64,000 bases of DNA from NCBI RefSeq assembly GCF_038096175.1, contig NZ_CP151101.1, forward strand, positions 1-64,000, given 5' to 3'. Source of the stretch: Nostoc sp. UHCC 0302. Its GTDB lineage: Bacteria; Cyanobacteriota; Cyanobacteriia; Cyanobacteriales; Nostocaceae. A model generated the notes under the pieces. That model did no database searches and was not told where the DNA came from. It was given only the letters and a program-made list of their open reading frames with translations. Positions 6,700 through 16,302 of this stretch are shown piece after piece (positions within the stretch are counted from its first letter, which is position 1; each line of letters opens with the position of its first letter). Made by a program: the position numbers and the translations under genes.

Positions 6700-9393
6700 A
6701 TGGGTTATTGCAAACTTAGTTTAACCGTATTAATCACTCTCATCTTGACTGTTTCACAACCCATCGCAAATTTGTCAATATTATTCCAAGCATCGCAGGT
6801 ATTGGCGCAAACACCAGCCGACGGCAAAGCAGAAGCAGACAGACTTTTAGCTCAAGGTATGGAGGAATTTCAAACCAGTCAATTTGAAGCAGCATTACAA
6901 TCTTGGCAACAGGCGCTAATTATATATCGAGAAATCAAAGACCGTTTAGGCGAGGGTAATGCACTGGGCAATCTGGGACTTGCTTACTATGCTCTAGGAG
7001 ACTACACCAAGGCGATTGAATATCAGCAGCAGAGTTTGGCGATCGCACGCGAAATCAAAAACCGTCAAGGTGAGGGTAATGCTCTGGGCAATCTGGGACT
7101 TGCTTACTATGCTCTAGGAGACTACCCTAAAGCTATTGAATACCAGCAGCAAACTTTGGCGATCGCACGCGAAATCAAAAACCGTCAAGGTGAGGGTCAA
7201 TCTCTGGGCAATCTGGGAATTGCTTACCAAGCTCTGGGAGACTATAGCAAAGCCATTGAGTATCACTCCTCAAGATTGGTGATCGCTCTTGAAATTAAAA
7301 ACCACTTAGGGGAGGGAAATGCTCTAGGCAATCTAGGAATTGCCTACTATGCTTTAGGAGACTATGCTAAGGCCATTGAGTACCACCAGCAGAAATTGGC
7401 GATCACACGCCAAATCAAAGACCGTTTAGGGGAGGGACAATCTCTGGGCAATCTGGGAATTGCTTACCAAGCTCTAGGAGACTACCCTAAAGCTATTGAA
7501 TACCAGCAGCAGAGTTTGATGATCGCACGCGAAATCAAAGATCGTCAAGGTGAGGGTGGTGCTTTGGGCAATCTGGGAATTGCTTACCAAGCTCTGCGAG
7601 ACTACCCTAAAGCTATTGAATACTACCAGCAGAGTTTGGCGATCACACGTGAAATCAAAGACCGTCAAGGTGAGGGTGGTGCTTTGGGCAATTTGGGACT
7701 TGCTTACTATGCTTTAGGAGACTATAGCAAAGCCATTGAATACCAGCAGCAGAGTTTGATGATCGCACGCGAAATCAGAAACCGTTTAGGCGAGGGTCAA
7801 TCTCTGGGCAATCTGGGAATTGCTTACCAAGCTCTGGGAGACTATAGCAAAGCCATTGAGTATCACCAGCAGAAATTGGCGATCGCACGCGAAATCAGAA
7901 ACCGTTTAGGCGAGGGTCAATCTCTGGGCAATCTGGGAATTGCTTACCAAGAAACTGACAAGCTTACCGAAGCAGAAAGAACCCTCCGCACTGCAATTGA
8001 AGTCTGGGAATCTCTCAGGGAACAGTTGGGTAAAAATGATAGCTATAAAGTCTCAATTTTTGAGGAACAAGCTCTCACTTACCGTACATTACAACAAGTC
8101 CTAATTGCTCAGAATAAAACCAATGATGCTCTAGAAATTTCTGAGCGGGGACGCTCTAGGGCATTTGTTGAATTATTGACTTCACGCTTATCTAGCCAAA
8201 ATTTCAACCAGTCCTCAGAAAAACCTAAAATATCGCTGCTGCAACAAATTGCCAAAGAGCAAAACGCCACCCTCGTTGAATATTCAATTATTTATGATGA
8301 TTTCAATATTCAGGGTAAACAAGAAACTCATGAATCAGAACTCTATATTTGGGTAATTAAACCCACAGGTGAAGTCACCTTTTTTCGCAATGTTGACCTC
8401 AAACCCCTGTGGCAAAAAGAAAACACAACTCTTGCAAAGCTCGTTATTACCAGCCGTAACTCCATTGGTGCAAGAGGTACAGCTTTTCGTGGCATCAATG
8501 TCAGTTACAACCCCAACGCACCTAAAGCCAAAAACAATTTAAAGCGTCTACACGAATTATTAATCAACCCTATCGCTGACTTATTACCCAAAAATTCTAA
8601 TGACAGAGTTATTTTTATTCCTCAAAGTTCTCTATTCCTAGTCCCCTTCGCCGCATTACAAGACGCAGACGGTAAATACCTGATTGAAAAACACACTATT
8701 CTCACATCACCATCAATTCAAGTTTTAGACTTAACCCACAAACAGAAACAACGAATCGGCACAAAACCCATAGAAGGGAAAGATACGCTGATTGTAGGTA
8801 ATCCAACAATGCCTTTTATCGCACCAAAAATCGGCGAAACTCCGCAACAATTAATTCCTTTACCTGGTGCAGAACTTGAAGCGATCGCTATTAGCAAATT
8901 ACTCAAAACTCAACCTCTCGTTGGCAACAAAGCAACAGTTTCAACTGTAGTGCAGCGTTTACCCCAAGCGCGATTTGTTCATTTAGCAACCCACGGTTTA
9001 TTTGATGATATCCAAGGATTAAATAGCGGTATTGCTTTGACTCCATCCGGTAAAGATGATGGTTTATTAACAGCCTCAGAAATCCTTGACCTGAAGCTAA
9101 ATGCCGAGTTAGTTGTTTTAAGCGCTTGCGACACCGGACGCGGACGCCTAACTGGGGATGGAGTAATTGGTTTATCTCGTTCCTTAATTAGTGCTGGTGT
9201 ACCCAGTGTCTTAGTATCGCTTTGGTCGGTTCCAGATGCGCCCACAGCACTATTAATGACGGAATTTTATCAAAATCTTCAAAAAAATCCTGATAAAGCG
9301 CAAGCACTGCGGCAGGCAATGTTGACGACGATGAAAAAGAGTCCAAATCCTGTTAATTGGGCGGCTTTTACTCTTATTGGGGAAGCAGAATAA
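6700..9393 (+). CDS. TPR-repeat CHAT-domain peptidase-like protein (signal peptide)
   Basis: An 897-residue protein. A hydrophobic N-terminus ending near VLAQT (about residue 37) looks like a signal peptide. Residues about 80-420 are tetratricopeptide repeats: eight nearly identical 40-residue units plus a ninth degenerate one. The C-terminal CHAT domain (caspase HetF-associated with TPRs) keeps the catalytic pair, His765 in HLATHG and Cys810 in LSACDTG, so it should be an active cysteine protease of the separase/caspase-like clan. TPRs usually sense a partner, and CHAT proteins in bacteria act in developmental control (HetF) or in immune-type protein cleavage. The CHAT gene at 9451 follows after 57 bases on the same strand, so the two are probably co-transcribed. 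Repeat-unit identity suggests recent expansion. Confidence 0.9.
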   Translation: MGYCKLSLTVLITLILTVSQPIANLSILFQASQVLAQTPADGKAEADRLLAQGMEEFQTSQFEAALQSWQQALIIYREIKDRLGEGNALGNLGLAYYALGDYTKAIEYQQQSLAIAREIKNRQGEGNALGNLGLAYYALGDYPKAIEYQQQTLAIAREIKNRQGEGQSLGNLGIAYQALGDYSKAIEYHSSRLVIALEIKNHLGEGNALGNLGIAYYALGDYAKAIEYHQQKLAITRQIKDRLGEGQSLGNLGIAYQALGDYPKAIEYQQQSLMIAREIKDRQGEGGALGNLGIAYQALRDYPKAIEYYQQSLAITREIKDRQGEGGALGNLGLAYYALGDYSKAIEYQQQSLMIAREIRNRLGEGQSLGNLGIAYQALGDYSKAIEYHQQKLAIAREIRNRLGEGQSLGNLGIAYQETDKLTEAERTLRTAIEVWESLREQLGKNDSYKVSIFEEQALTYRTLQQVLIAQNKTNDALEISERGRSRAFVELLTSRLSSQNFNQSSEKPKISLLQQIAKEQNATLVEYSIIYDDFNIQGKQETHESELYIWVIKPTGEVTFFRNVDLKPLWQKENTTLAKLVITSRNSIGARGTAFRGINVSYNPNAPKAKNNLKRLHELLINPIADLLPKNSNDRVIFIPQSSLFLVPFAALQDADGKYLIEKHTILTSPSIQVLDLTHKQKQRIGTKPIEGKDTLIVGNPTMPFIAPKIGETPQQLIPLPGAELEAIAISKLLKTQPLVGNKATVSTVVQRLPQARFVHLATHGLFDDIQGLNSGIALTPSGKDDGLLTASEILDLKLNAELVVLSACDTGRGRLTGDGVIGLSRSLISAGVPSVLVSLWSVPDAPTALLMTEFYQNLQKNPDKAQALRQAMLTTMKKSPNPVNWAAFTLIGEAE
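6937..7970. repeat. 120-bp tandem repeat array encoding TPRs
   Basis: About 8.5 direct repeats of 120 bases (40 codons), each containing GGCAATCTGGGA(A/C)TTGCTTAC-like DNA. The units differ mostly at a few codons for binding-surface residues (TAT/CAA after Ala-Tyr; QSL/KLA region). The DNA-level similarity indicates recent unit duplication or gene conversion. Confidence 0.9.
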
Positions 9394-9450
9394 GTTTAAC
9401 TAATTCGTAATTGTTAGAGATTCCTAAAAGATAAATTACATAACGCTAAT

Positions 9451-12400
9451 ATGACCAAACTACATCCTCTAAGATTAATCCTGTTGCTGTGCCTATCCTT
9501 GTGTTCAGAAACAGTCAGCGCCTATCCCAAACCAATACCCTCAACCTCTCAACTAATAACCCAAACCAACACCCCAGATAGCAATCGTGCTGCGGCCCAA
9601 AAAGCAGAAGCAGAAGCCTATCAATTAGGCAAACAGAAAGCACCCTTCTTAACCCAAGTCATTCCTAAATTTGAAGAAGCCCTAAAATATTGGCGTTTAG
9701 CAAAAGACCGCAAAAAAGAAGCCACAACTCTTGATCAAATTGCTAAATTCTACTGGGTTCGAGGTGAATATCCCAAAGCTTTGGAATATGCTCAGAAAGC
9801 CCTACTTATTTGTCAAGCTTTAGGGGATAAGGAATGTGAGGGTGGAGCCACTACTTCACTTAGCTTGATCTACGACCAAATGGGAGAATATCAAAAAGCG
9901 ATTGATATCCGTCTGCAAATTCCATTACTCTCTCCTAAGAATGTTGATTTACCATCTATCGTTTACACCACGGTTGGACAGATTTACAGTGACAAATTAG
10001 GCGAAAAAAAGAAAGCACTTGAGTATTACAACAAAGCTTTGGAATACTGGAAAGAAAAAGGTGATGTCCTCAAACAAGCTGAAATACTCGATTATATTGC
10101 TTTTTTTTACATCAGTTTAGGTGAAACAAACAAAGGCTTTGATTCCCTAAATCAGGCTAATAATCTCGATCCAGAATTGAAGAGAGATACAGGCAATTAC
10201 GATGTAATATACCTCGTGTTAAATGGCTCAATTTGTGCCGATAAATTAGCATCAATAAAAAAGACTCCCAATATTGAGAAATTAGAGAATTCGTCGAAGC
10301 AATCAGCAACTCCAAATTCTGACGCAGCTACCAATAATAGTATCGAATACTACAAACAACTAGTTCAAAAATATCACACACAAGAACTTCTTAGGGCTGA
10401 AGCGGAGTTTCTATCAAATCTTGGTAATTTGGTATATACAAGAATTGGAGAATATCAAAAAGCCCTAGAAGTTCATCGACAAGCACTAAAACTGAGGCAA
10501 ATAATGGGCGGTAAGCCAGAAGAAGCAGAGACACTTAAGCATATTGCTAATATTTTAAATAAGCAAGGTAAAAAACAAGAAGCGATTGATAAACTCAATC
10601 AAGCCTTAGAGATTCAACGTCAGATAAAAAATCGTCCAGAAGAAGCTAAGACTTTAGAGACTCTTGGTGATCTTTATTTGTCTTTAGGCGCATATCCTGA
10701 GAGTTTAAATGTTTATGAAAAAGCATTATCCCTAGATCAAATTATCGGGGATCATAGCGATGAAAGCCGTACTCTGAGCAACATTGGAGATGTCTATCGC
10801 AAGTCGCAAAATTACCCACGAGCTCTGAATTATTATCAGAAATCATTAGAAATATCCAAAAAAGCTGGAGATTGTAACTATGAAGCCCAATCACTAGAGC
10901 GTATTGGTCGAACTTACCTTGCTGCGGGCAATTCTCAACAAGCAATTAATTTTGCTAACCAGACTCTAAATTTATCTCGTAATTTAGGGGTTAATGAGTA
11001 TAAATCAGCCACAGAAGCAGCTACATTTAATATCCGCGCTCAAGTTGAGCTTAAACAAGGAAATTATTCCCAGGCTCTAGAATCCTCTCAAAAAGCCAGA
11101 AAAGCAGCACGAGAATCTCGCTATAGGGACTTAGAGGCAAGAGCGATCGCCCCAACTGCTGAAGCTTACGTAGCCCTTAAACAACCAGATAAAGCTATAC
11201 AAGCCTATCAAGAACAACTTGCTCTGTATAAGGAAATAGGCTTTAGTGCTGAACAAGCCCAAAGTCTCTACAATATCGCCAAACTTCAACGCCAAAACAA
11301 CCAATTACCAGAATCCTTCACAGAAATAGATAAAGCAATCAAAATCATCGAAAACATTCGCAAAGAAGTCGTTAGTGAAGATTTAAAAACTTCCTTTTTT
11401 GCCACAGTACAAGATTATTATCAACTGAAAATCGACATTTTGATGGAACTGCACAAACAAGACCCATCAAAAGGATACAACGCTCTTGCTCTCAACACCA
11501 GCGAACGCTCCCGCGCCCGCAGTCTGCTAGAACTTCTGACAGAAGCCCATGCAGATATCCGTAAAGGAGTAGATCCAAAACTCTTAGAAGAGGAACGTAG
11601 TTTACAACAACAAATTGATGCCAGAAGGAAAATCCGGATTGAACTCTTATCAAGTAAAAAACCCCCAGAACAAGTAGATGAATTAAATAAAGAAATTGAG
11701 GAACTTTCAGAGAAATATCAGCAAATCCTAGCTTCTATCCGCGCTAAAAGTCCGGGTTATGCAGCAATTACTCAACCCCAACCCCTGACACTCGCAGAAA
11801 TTCAATCCTTAGTTCTTGATGACAACACAATTCTTTTACAATATTCCCTCGGACAGGAACACAGTTATCTTTGGTTAGTGACAAAGACAGAAATAAAAAG
11901 TTATGAATTACCCAAAGGTGAAGATATTGAAACGGCAGCTAAGAAGTTTGCTCAAAATATCAAAGGCGGTGGGGAATTATATTCACGAGGTGGAATTACA
12001 GTTCAACCTGGAAAAAATGCTGAAAATCCTGAAAAAGTTGCTACTAAATTAAGTCAAATGTTGCTTCAGCCTGTGGCGGAGGAATTAGGAAATAAGCGAT
12101 TGTTGATTGTGGGTGATGGAATTTTACAATATATACCCTTTGCAGCGTTGCCAAATCCAACACCAACAAAATTACAACCGTTGTTAGTAGAACATGAAAT
12201 TGTGAATGCGCCTTCGGCTTCTACAATTGCGGTGGTGAGGAATGAAATTAAAAACCGCAATATTGCTGTAAAAAAATTAGCTGTGTTGGCAGATCCAGTA
12301 TTTAGTAAAGATGATAATCGCTTAAAGCCAAACGTAGCTCCAGGTGGTCAAAATAGAGGTAAAAATCCCAACTCTACTGAGTTAAATGCTTCAGCACTGA

Positions 12401-13014
12401 AGCGTTATAGCTGTGATTCAAATCTTAGCTTTCCTCGCCTTGAAGGCACATACACAGAAGCCACAAATATTTTGAGTTTAGTTCCCAAATCATCAAGCAA
12501 ATCAGCTTTTGATTTTGATGCTAATCGCACTACCGTAACGAATCCAGAAATGAGTCAATACCAAATTGTACACTTTGCAACTCACGGATTTTTCGATACT
12601 AACAATCCTAAGTGTTCTAGTGTAGTGCTATCTTTGGTAGATTCAAAAGGAAATGCTGAAGATGGTTTTCTTCAACTTCAAGATATTTTTAACCTCAACC
12701 TTCCAGCAGAATTAGTGGTGCTAAGCGCTTGTGAAACCGGACTTGGAGAACAAGTAAAAGGTGAAGGTTTGGTAGGATTGACAAGAGGATTTATGTATGC
12801 CGGTAGTCCACGAGTTGCTGTCAGTTTGTGGAGTGTAGACGATAAAGGAACAGCAGAATTAATGACAAAATTTTACACAAAAATGCTCAAAGATAATTTA
12901 CGACCTGTAGCAGCGCTGAGAGCTGCACAATTAGAAATGTGGCGCAGTCCCAATCCCAATTATTCTCGGACTAATGTCTGGGCGGCTTTTACTTTACAAG
13001 GTGAGTGGCGATGA
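9451..13014 (+). CDS. Second TPR-repeat CHAT-domain peptidase-like protein (signal peptide)
   Basis: A 1187-residue protein with an N-terminal hydrophobic segment (MTKLHPLRLILLLCLSLC) ending near TVSAYP, consistent with export. About a dozen diverged TPR units fill residues about 60-640. A charged coiled-coil linker with RSLQQQIDARRKIRIELLSS follows at about 715-770. The C-terminal CHAT domain has its catalytic His1045 in HFATHG and Cys1094 in LSACETG. Unlike the preceding gene its TPRs are not near-identical, so only one partner of the pair is evolving by repeat turnover. The common organisation suggests two proteases sharing a pathway, perhaps cleaving each other or a common substrate; this is inference. 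No dedicated substrate gene is recognisable nearby. Confidence 0.9.
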   Translation: MTKLHPLRLILLLCLSLCSETVSAYPKPIPSTSQLITQTNTPDSNRAAAQKAEAEAYQLGKQKAPFLTQVIPKFEEALKYWRLAKDRKKEATTLDQIAKFYWVRGEYPKALEYAQKALLICQALGDKECEGGATTSLSLIYDQMGEYQKAIDIRLQIPLLSPKNVDLPSIVYTTVGQIYSDKLGEKKKALEYYNKALEYWKEKGDVLKQAEILDYIAFFYISLGETNKGFDSLNQANNLDPELKRDTGNYDVIYLVLNGSICADKLASIKKTPNIEKLENSSKQSATPNSDAATNNSIEYYKQLVQKYHTQELLRAEAEFLSNLGNLVYTRIGEYQKALEVHRQALKLRQIMGGKPEEAETLKHIANILNKQGKKQEAIDKLNQALEIQRQIKNRPEEAKTLETLGDLYLSLGAYPESLNVYEKALSLDQIIGDHSDESRTLSNIGDVYRKSQNYPRALNYYQKSLEISKKAGDCNYEAQSLERIGRTYLAAGNSQQAINFANQTLNLSRNLGVNEYKSATEAATFNIRAQVELKQGNYSQALESSQKARKAARESRYRDLEARAIAPTAEAYVALKQPDKAIQAYQEQLALYKEIGFSAEQAQSLYNIAKLQRQNNQLPESFTEIDKAIKIIENIRKEVVSEDLKTSFFATVQDYYQLKIDILMELHKQDPSKGYNALALNTSERSRARSLLELLTEAHADIRKGVDPKLLEEERSLQQQIDARRKIRIELLSSKKPPEQVDELNKEIEELSEKYQQILASIRAKSPGYAAITQPQPLTLAEIQSLVLDDNTILLQYSLGQEHSYLWLVTKTEIKSYELPKGEDIETAAKKFAQNIKGGGELYSRGGITVQPGKNAENPEKVATKLSQMLLQPVAEELGNKRLLIVGDGILQYIPFAALPNPTPTKLQPLLVEHEIVNAPSASTIAVVRNEIKNRNIAVKKLAVLADPVFSKDDNRLKPNVAPGGQNRGKNPNSTELNASALKRYSCDSNLSFPRLEGTYTEATNILSLVPKSSSKSAFDFDANRTTVTNPEMSQYQIVHFATHGFFDTNNPKCSSVVLSLVDSKGNAEDGFLQLQDIFNLNLPAELVVLSACETGLGEQVKGEGLVGLTRGFMYAGSPRVAVSLWSVDDKGTAELMTKFYTKMLKDNLRPVAALRAAQLEMWRSPNPNYSRTNVWAAFTLQGEWR

Positions 13015-13170
13015 TATGAGGTGATACTGCGAAAATTTTGAGCCGGGAAATAAATTTATAGCACCAACGCACTGTTAATAATTCAAGGTGCAATTTTGCC
13101 CTTTGGTGGTGCAACGCTTGACTGGCGAATAGAAAGCAACGGCTAACAAAATATAACTGATGTTATCTAG

Positions 13171-13485
13171 TTACGCTGCTTGGGACTGGTTCAACTGTTG
13201 CAGCCAAAGAATAATTCTCTCCCTCTGGCTAGCATCAACCTTAGTACTAGAACACCGATTCAGTAATCGGGGAACAGAAGAGAAATCAACTGAGAGTGAA
13301 GTAAATAATGGAGGATAAAATAGAGTAAACGGTTGCCAGCCAATGCTTACAACGGCAATGAAGGCTTGAGCGATATTTAACAAAGTCTCAAGGAGAGGTG
13401 AGGACTGAATTAGGGTAAATTCGTGTAATAAATGTGCAATGAGCAACCACGAATATACGTATGCGACCAGGAAATTGGCATCCAC
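13171..13485 (-). pseudogene. Fragment of a repeated small gene ending in LQQLNQSQAA
   Basis: A 104-codon open frame whose last 25 residues (VDASQRERIILWLQQLNQSQ and two Ala) match the C-terminus of the frameshifted genes at 26497-26729 and 31231-31463. The first 75 residues are hydrophobic, unrelated to those copies, and overlap the transposase start at 13461. I therefore think the C-terminal piece is a remnant and the upstream frame is probably accidental. No function is recognised. Confidence 0.35.
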
Positions 13486-13845
13486 CGATAGAGTTATCAG
13501 TATCAGAGCAAAATATCGTTAAGCGCATTAAACGAGCAAAGCTGTTTACATTTTTACGGCAATATCGCCATCAATTATTTGATGAGGAATTCCAAAAAGA
13601 ACTGAGCAAGCTGTATGCAGATTCTCCAAAAGGGCATCCACCAGTACCACCAGCACAGTTAGCATTAGTAACCATTTTGCAAGCGTATACAGGTGCTTCA
13701 GATGCCGAAGCAATTGAAGCATTGAGCATGGACAGGCGTTGGCAGTTAGTACTTGATTGCATAGATTGTGAAAATGCCCCTTTTTCTCAAGCAACACTGG
13801 TCAGATTTCGTATGGCGCTGATTATCCAGGGTCTTGACCGTAGAC
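13461..13845 (+). pseudogene. IS1182-type transposase, N-terminal fragment
   Basis: The reading frame encodes the N-terminal DUF772/InsH-like domain of IS1182-type DDE transposases (SVSEQNIVKRIKRAKLF, HPPVPPAQLALVTILQAYTG, DAEAIEALSMDRRWQLVLDC, TLVRFRMALI). It breaks off after GLDRR exactly where the IS4-like element begins at 13846. The catalytic DDE domain, roughly 300-400 further residues, is missing. The rest is not found on the other side of the element, so more than a simple insertion happened here. Confidence 0.8.
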
Positions 13846-15115
13846 CTTGAGGGGGGACAAAAAGGGCTAGGATGCAGATAGAATAAGCCTCATAGCCCTT
13901 TCTCCTTGTTGATAATACTTACGCTTATTAGGAGCTAGTGTCATTAACTCAGCCACCAGTTCATAAGAATTTTCCATGAAATCGACCCAGTTAGACCCAT
14001 ATAATCCAATATAAAAACTACTATGACGGCGAACTGTTCGCCCAGATTCTTTTACTCGACCGACATATTTTTGAACACCCATGCGTTTAATTTTTTGACC
14101 AGATATTGTTGCAGCCGTATATGCAAGTGAGATTAATAATATTAGGGAAATTAAGCGTTGACCTGATACATTAGTATCTTCTAAATTATAACCACCGCTC
14201 TTAAAATCTCTAAACATCTCTTCAATATCAAAACGTTGTTTATAAGCCTTAATAGCCGAATCTAGGCTATCTAAATTAGTTAGAATAAACCAACCCTCCT
14301 CCGGCGCAACTCCAAAACGTTTACGTTTCCATTTAGCAGCAAGATTAAAGCTAACAAACCCTTGAGATTTTGTATATTTAATACCTTGGTAAAAGAAGGA
14401 AAGACCAGGGGACAAACCCAAATCTCTTAATTGCAACCAAATTTCTGGTTCTATTTCTATAAATGCATCTTTTTTTAAGCGCAAACAGAAATATACTTTC
14501 TGCTCTGTGAGCCAGTTAGCCAGCTTTATCGAACAAAATTCACGGTCTCCTAACACTACAGTTTTGTAATCCTTGAAAATCGGTAATGCTTTCTTAAATA
14601 CTGCCTCTTGTTCATCAAAATTGCTTGAACCCAACTTATTTAATAGCTCAAAATATATTGGTATAGACCTCTTGTCCCAAACTACACTAATCATTAATAA
14701 ATTAATGCATCCCCAATTAGTCCGATCTATAACTACATAAACAACTTCAGTTAAAGGAAAATTTATTTCTAGCCAACTTTTAACTATGGGGAACCAAATC
14801 TCTTCAATATTAATGTAGTTTAAAGATAAAAACCGCTGAATTCTTTTCCTTCTACTTTCAAATAGTATTGGTATTGGTAAAGCAGTCGCTAGCGCCTCAA
14901 GGCTAACAGTTTTAATAGATTGTAATAAATAAATGAGGAGTTTTAGTAATAAGTATTCAGTACGTCCAAGCTCTCGCTTGAGGTGTGTCTCGTAGAATTC
15001 AGGGAATATTATCATTAAATAGAGCTTATTGCGAATGAATGCTCTTTTTGTTTTACCATAAATTGCTACACTCCTTGCCATACATCTATTTTAGGGTATT
15101 TTGTCCCCCCTCAAG
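13846..15115 (-). mobile_element. IS4-like insertion sequence, copy 1
   Basis: A 1270-bp element bounded by perfect 17-bp terminal inverted repeats, CTTGAGGGGGGACAAAA at 13846-13862 and its complement at 15099-15115. It contains one transposase gene. The flanks (ending CCGTAGAC on the left, beginning CTACTAAAC on the right) show no target-site duplication, in contrast to copy 2 at 31681-33004. It sits between two truncated genes. Confidence 0.9.
13867..15081 (-). CDS. IS4-like DDE transposase, copy 1
   Basis: A 404-residue transposase for the surrounding element. The DDE triad is readable: Asp in VIDRTNW, Asp in VLGDREF, and Glu in the YxxRxxIEexF box (YKQRFDIEEMFRDFKSGGY). This box is diagnostic of the IS4 superfamily. 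Compared with copy 2 (31781-32983) it has 22 extra N-terminal residues from the ATG at 15081; the second Met, MIIFPEFYETHL, is the start shared by both. It lacks the 18-residue insertion present in copy 2 after GLYG. The frame is complete, so the element may be active. Confidence 0.9.
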   Translation of the reverse strand: MARSVAIYGKTKRAFIRNKLYLMIIFPEFYETHLKRELGRTEYLLLKLLIYLLQSIKTVSLEALATALPIPILFESRRKRIQRFLSLNYINIEEIWFPIVKSWLEINFPLTEVVYVVIDRTNWGCINLLMISVVWDKRSIPIYFELLNKLGSSNFDEQEAVFKKALPIFKDYKTVVLGDREFCSIKLANWLTEQKVYFCLRLKKDAFIEIEPEIWLQLRDLGLSPGLSFFYQGIKYTKSQGFVSFNLAAKWKRKRFGVAPEEGWFILTNLDSLDSAIKAYKQRFDIEEMFRDFKSGGYNLEDTNVSGQRLISLILLISLAYTAATISGQKIKRMGVQKYVGRVKESGRTVRRHSSFYIGLYGSNWVDFMENSYELVAELMTLAPNKRKYYQQGERAMRLILSAS

Positions 15116-15441
15116 CTACTAAACTCAATAGCAAAAGTCAGCGTGGGCTAGCGGTTGCATTGCAGATTCCACCGGAGTACCTCGATGCTGTTGTCCGCGG
15201 TGTTGCTGTCGTTACGTCAGATGTGATAAGATTTTGCCCCCAGTGTTGGCAAGCTGGTACTCCGCCAGAAGACATCTGGTTGCTGCCGCGCTCTAAGTTT
15301 TGTTTTCTGTGCGGGACTGGGTTACGTAACAGTTGCGCTCAATGTAATGAACCGATTACGTCTTTAAAATTCCGTTTCTGTCCCTACTGTGGTTTTCCTT
15401 ATAAGGAGTCGAAAGATTCTAAAACGAATGTTTTCCATTAG
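15116..15441 (+). CDS. Multi-CxxC zinc-ribbon protein, probably 5'-truncated by the IS
   Basis: The frame is open from the IS edge at 15116 to 15441, with a possible TTG start at 15160. It encodes four Cys-x2-Cys knuckles (FCPQC, FCFLCG, NSCAQC, FCPYCG), enough for two zinc ribbons. Upstream residues NSKSQRGLAVALQIPPEYLD read smoothly into the frame, so I think the original gene began inside or before the IS. Such double zinc ribbons usually bind nucleic acid or proteins; no specific function is recognised. A damaged copy of its last 30 codons lies at 16204-16302. The gene at 15476 follows after 34 bases and may be co-transcribed. Confidence 0.55.
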
Positions 15442-15475
15442 CCCCTAAAATATTGATATCGTCGCTGATATCCTT

Positions 15476-16033
15476 ATGCCAAAAAAGCCGGAGAAGGAAG
15501 ATACAAAGCCGCTAAAAAGCAAAATGATTCGGGTTCCAGTTGCTTTGATATCAGCGGTGAGAGAACTATCGAGATTACACCGAGATGGTCATACAGGTGC
15601 TATTCTTCAGGGATTGCAGTCGTTAATTAGTGAAATTGATAGCCTTGATGATGCTTATGGCATTAATCCGAGTCAGCAACAATCGCAGCAAGAAAACCCT
15701 GATGTGAAACAGTTAGAGCAACAAGTTTCGACTTTAAGCGAACGCATACAAAAACTAGAGACGGCGTATAACCAGTTGGCGACTTATATCAATACGCAAG
15801 GTTCAAAACGGCAATCATACTATCAGCGAGGCTCGACGGCAAAGCCGAAGCAACTAATACATACAGAAGTTGAATTAGCAAATCAATTGAAGGTAGATAT
15901 TGAAACTTTAAAGAAAGTACGTAGTAACTCGAAAAGTATAGGTGAATTTATTAGCTGGAGTAAATCGAAAGACCCCAGTGGATTAGGTTGTGAGTATAAC
16001 GATAAAGACCAACGATATTATGTAATGCAGTGA
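15476..16033 (+). CDS. Hypothetical coiled-coil protein with basic N-terminus
   Basis: A 185-residue protein. A Lys-rich N-terminus (MPKKPEKEDTKPLKSKMIRV) leads into a segment SKMIRVPVALISAVRELSRL that could be a ribbon-helix-helix-like DNA-binding part. Next comes a coiled coil of about 35 residues (VKQLEQQVSTLSERIQKLET), and the C-terminus ends DQRYYVMQ. This arrangement is common among plasmid-borne accessory DNA-binding proteins of cyanobacteria, but I cannot name the family. A hairpin with a T-rich tail 60 bases downstream probably ends its transcript. It directly follows the zinc-ribbon frame. Confidence 0.6.
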   Translation: MPKKPEKEDTKPLKSKMIRVPVALISAVRELSRLHRDGHTGAILQGLQSLISEIDSLDDAYGINPSQQQSQQENPDVKQLEQQVSTLSERIQKLETAYNQLATYINTQGSKRQSYYQRGSTAKPKQLIHTEVELANQLKVDIETLKKVRSNSKSIGEFISWSKSKDPSGLGCEYNDKDQRYYVMQ

Positions 16034-16093
16034 AAATTAATCGTTTTTCGACACAGGATTGAACTAGTGCTTAGTAGAAAACAATTAATAGAG

Positions 16094-16117
16094 ACATCTT
16101 ATGTAAAGATGTTTTCT
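16094..16117 (+). terminator. Hairpin terminator after the coiled-coil gene
   Basis: Arms ACATCTT and AAGATGT around a five-base loop are followed by TTTTCT, 60 bases after the stop at 16033. The stem is short (7 bp, AT-rich), so termination may be partial. Confidence 0.5.
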
Positions 16118-16203
16118 AAACAGAGTAAATCACCAATATTCGAGGTTATCCTTCCTTGTCTACCGCCCGTTACCTCCTTGCTGGAGAAGATATTCCCAGA
16201 TAT

Positions 16204-16302
16204 AGTTGCGCTCAATGTAACGAACCAATTACGTCTTTAAAATTCCGTTTCTATCCTTATTGCGGTTTTCCTTATAAAGAATCCAAAGATTCTGTGACTT
16301 AA
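16204..16302 (+). pseudogene. Duplicated 3' fragment of the zinc-ribbon gene
   Basis: It encodes SCAQCNEPITSLKFRFYPYC and ends GFPYKESKDSVT, matching the end of the gene at 15116-15441. One zinc ligand is lost (Cys to Tyr in FRFYPYC). There is no start codon in frame nearby. This looks like a leftover of a local duplication. The surrounding 16118-16203 and 16303-16474 contain no gene that I can see. Confidence 0.75.
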
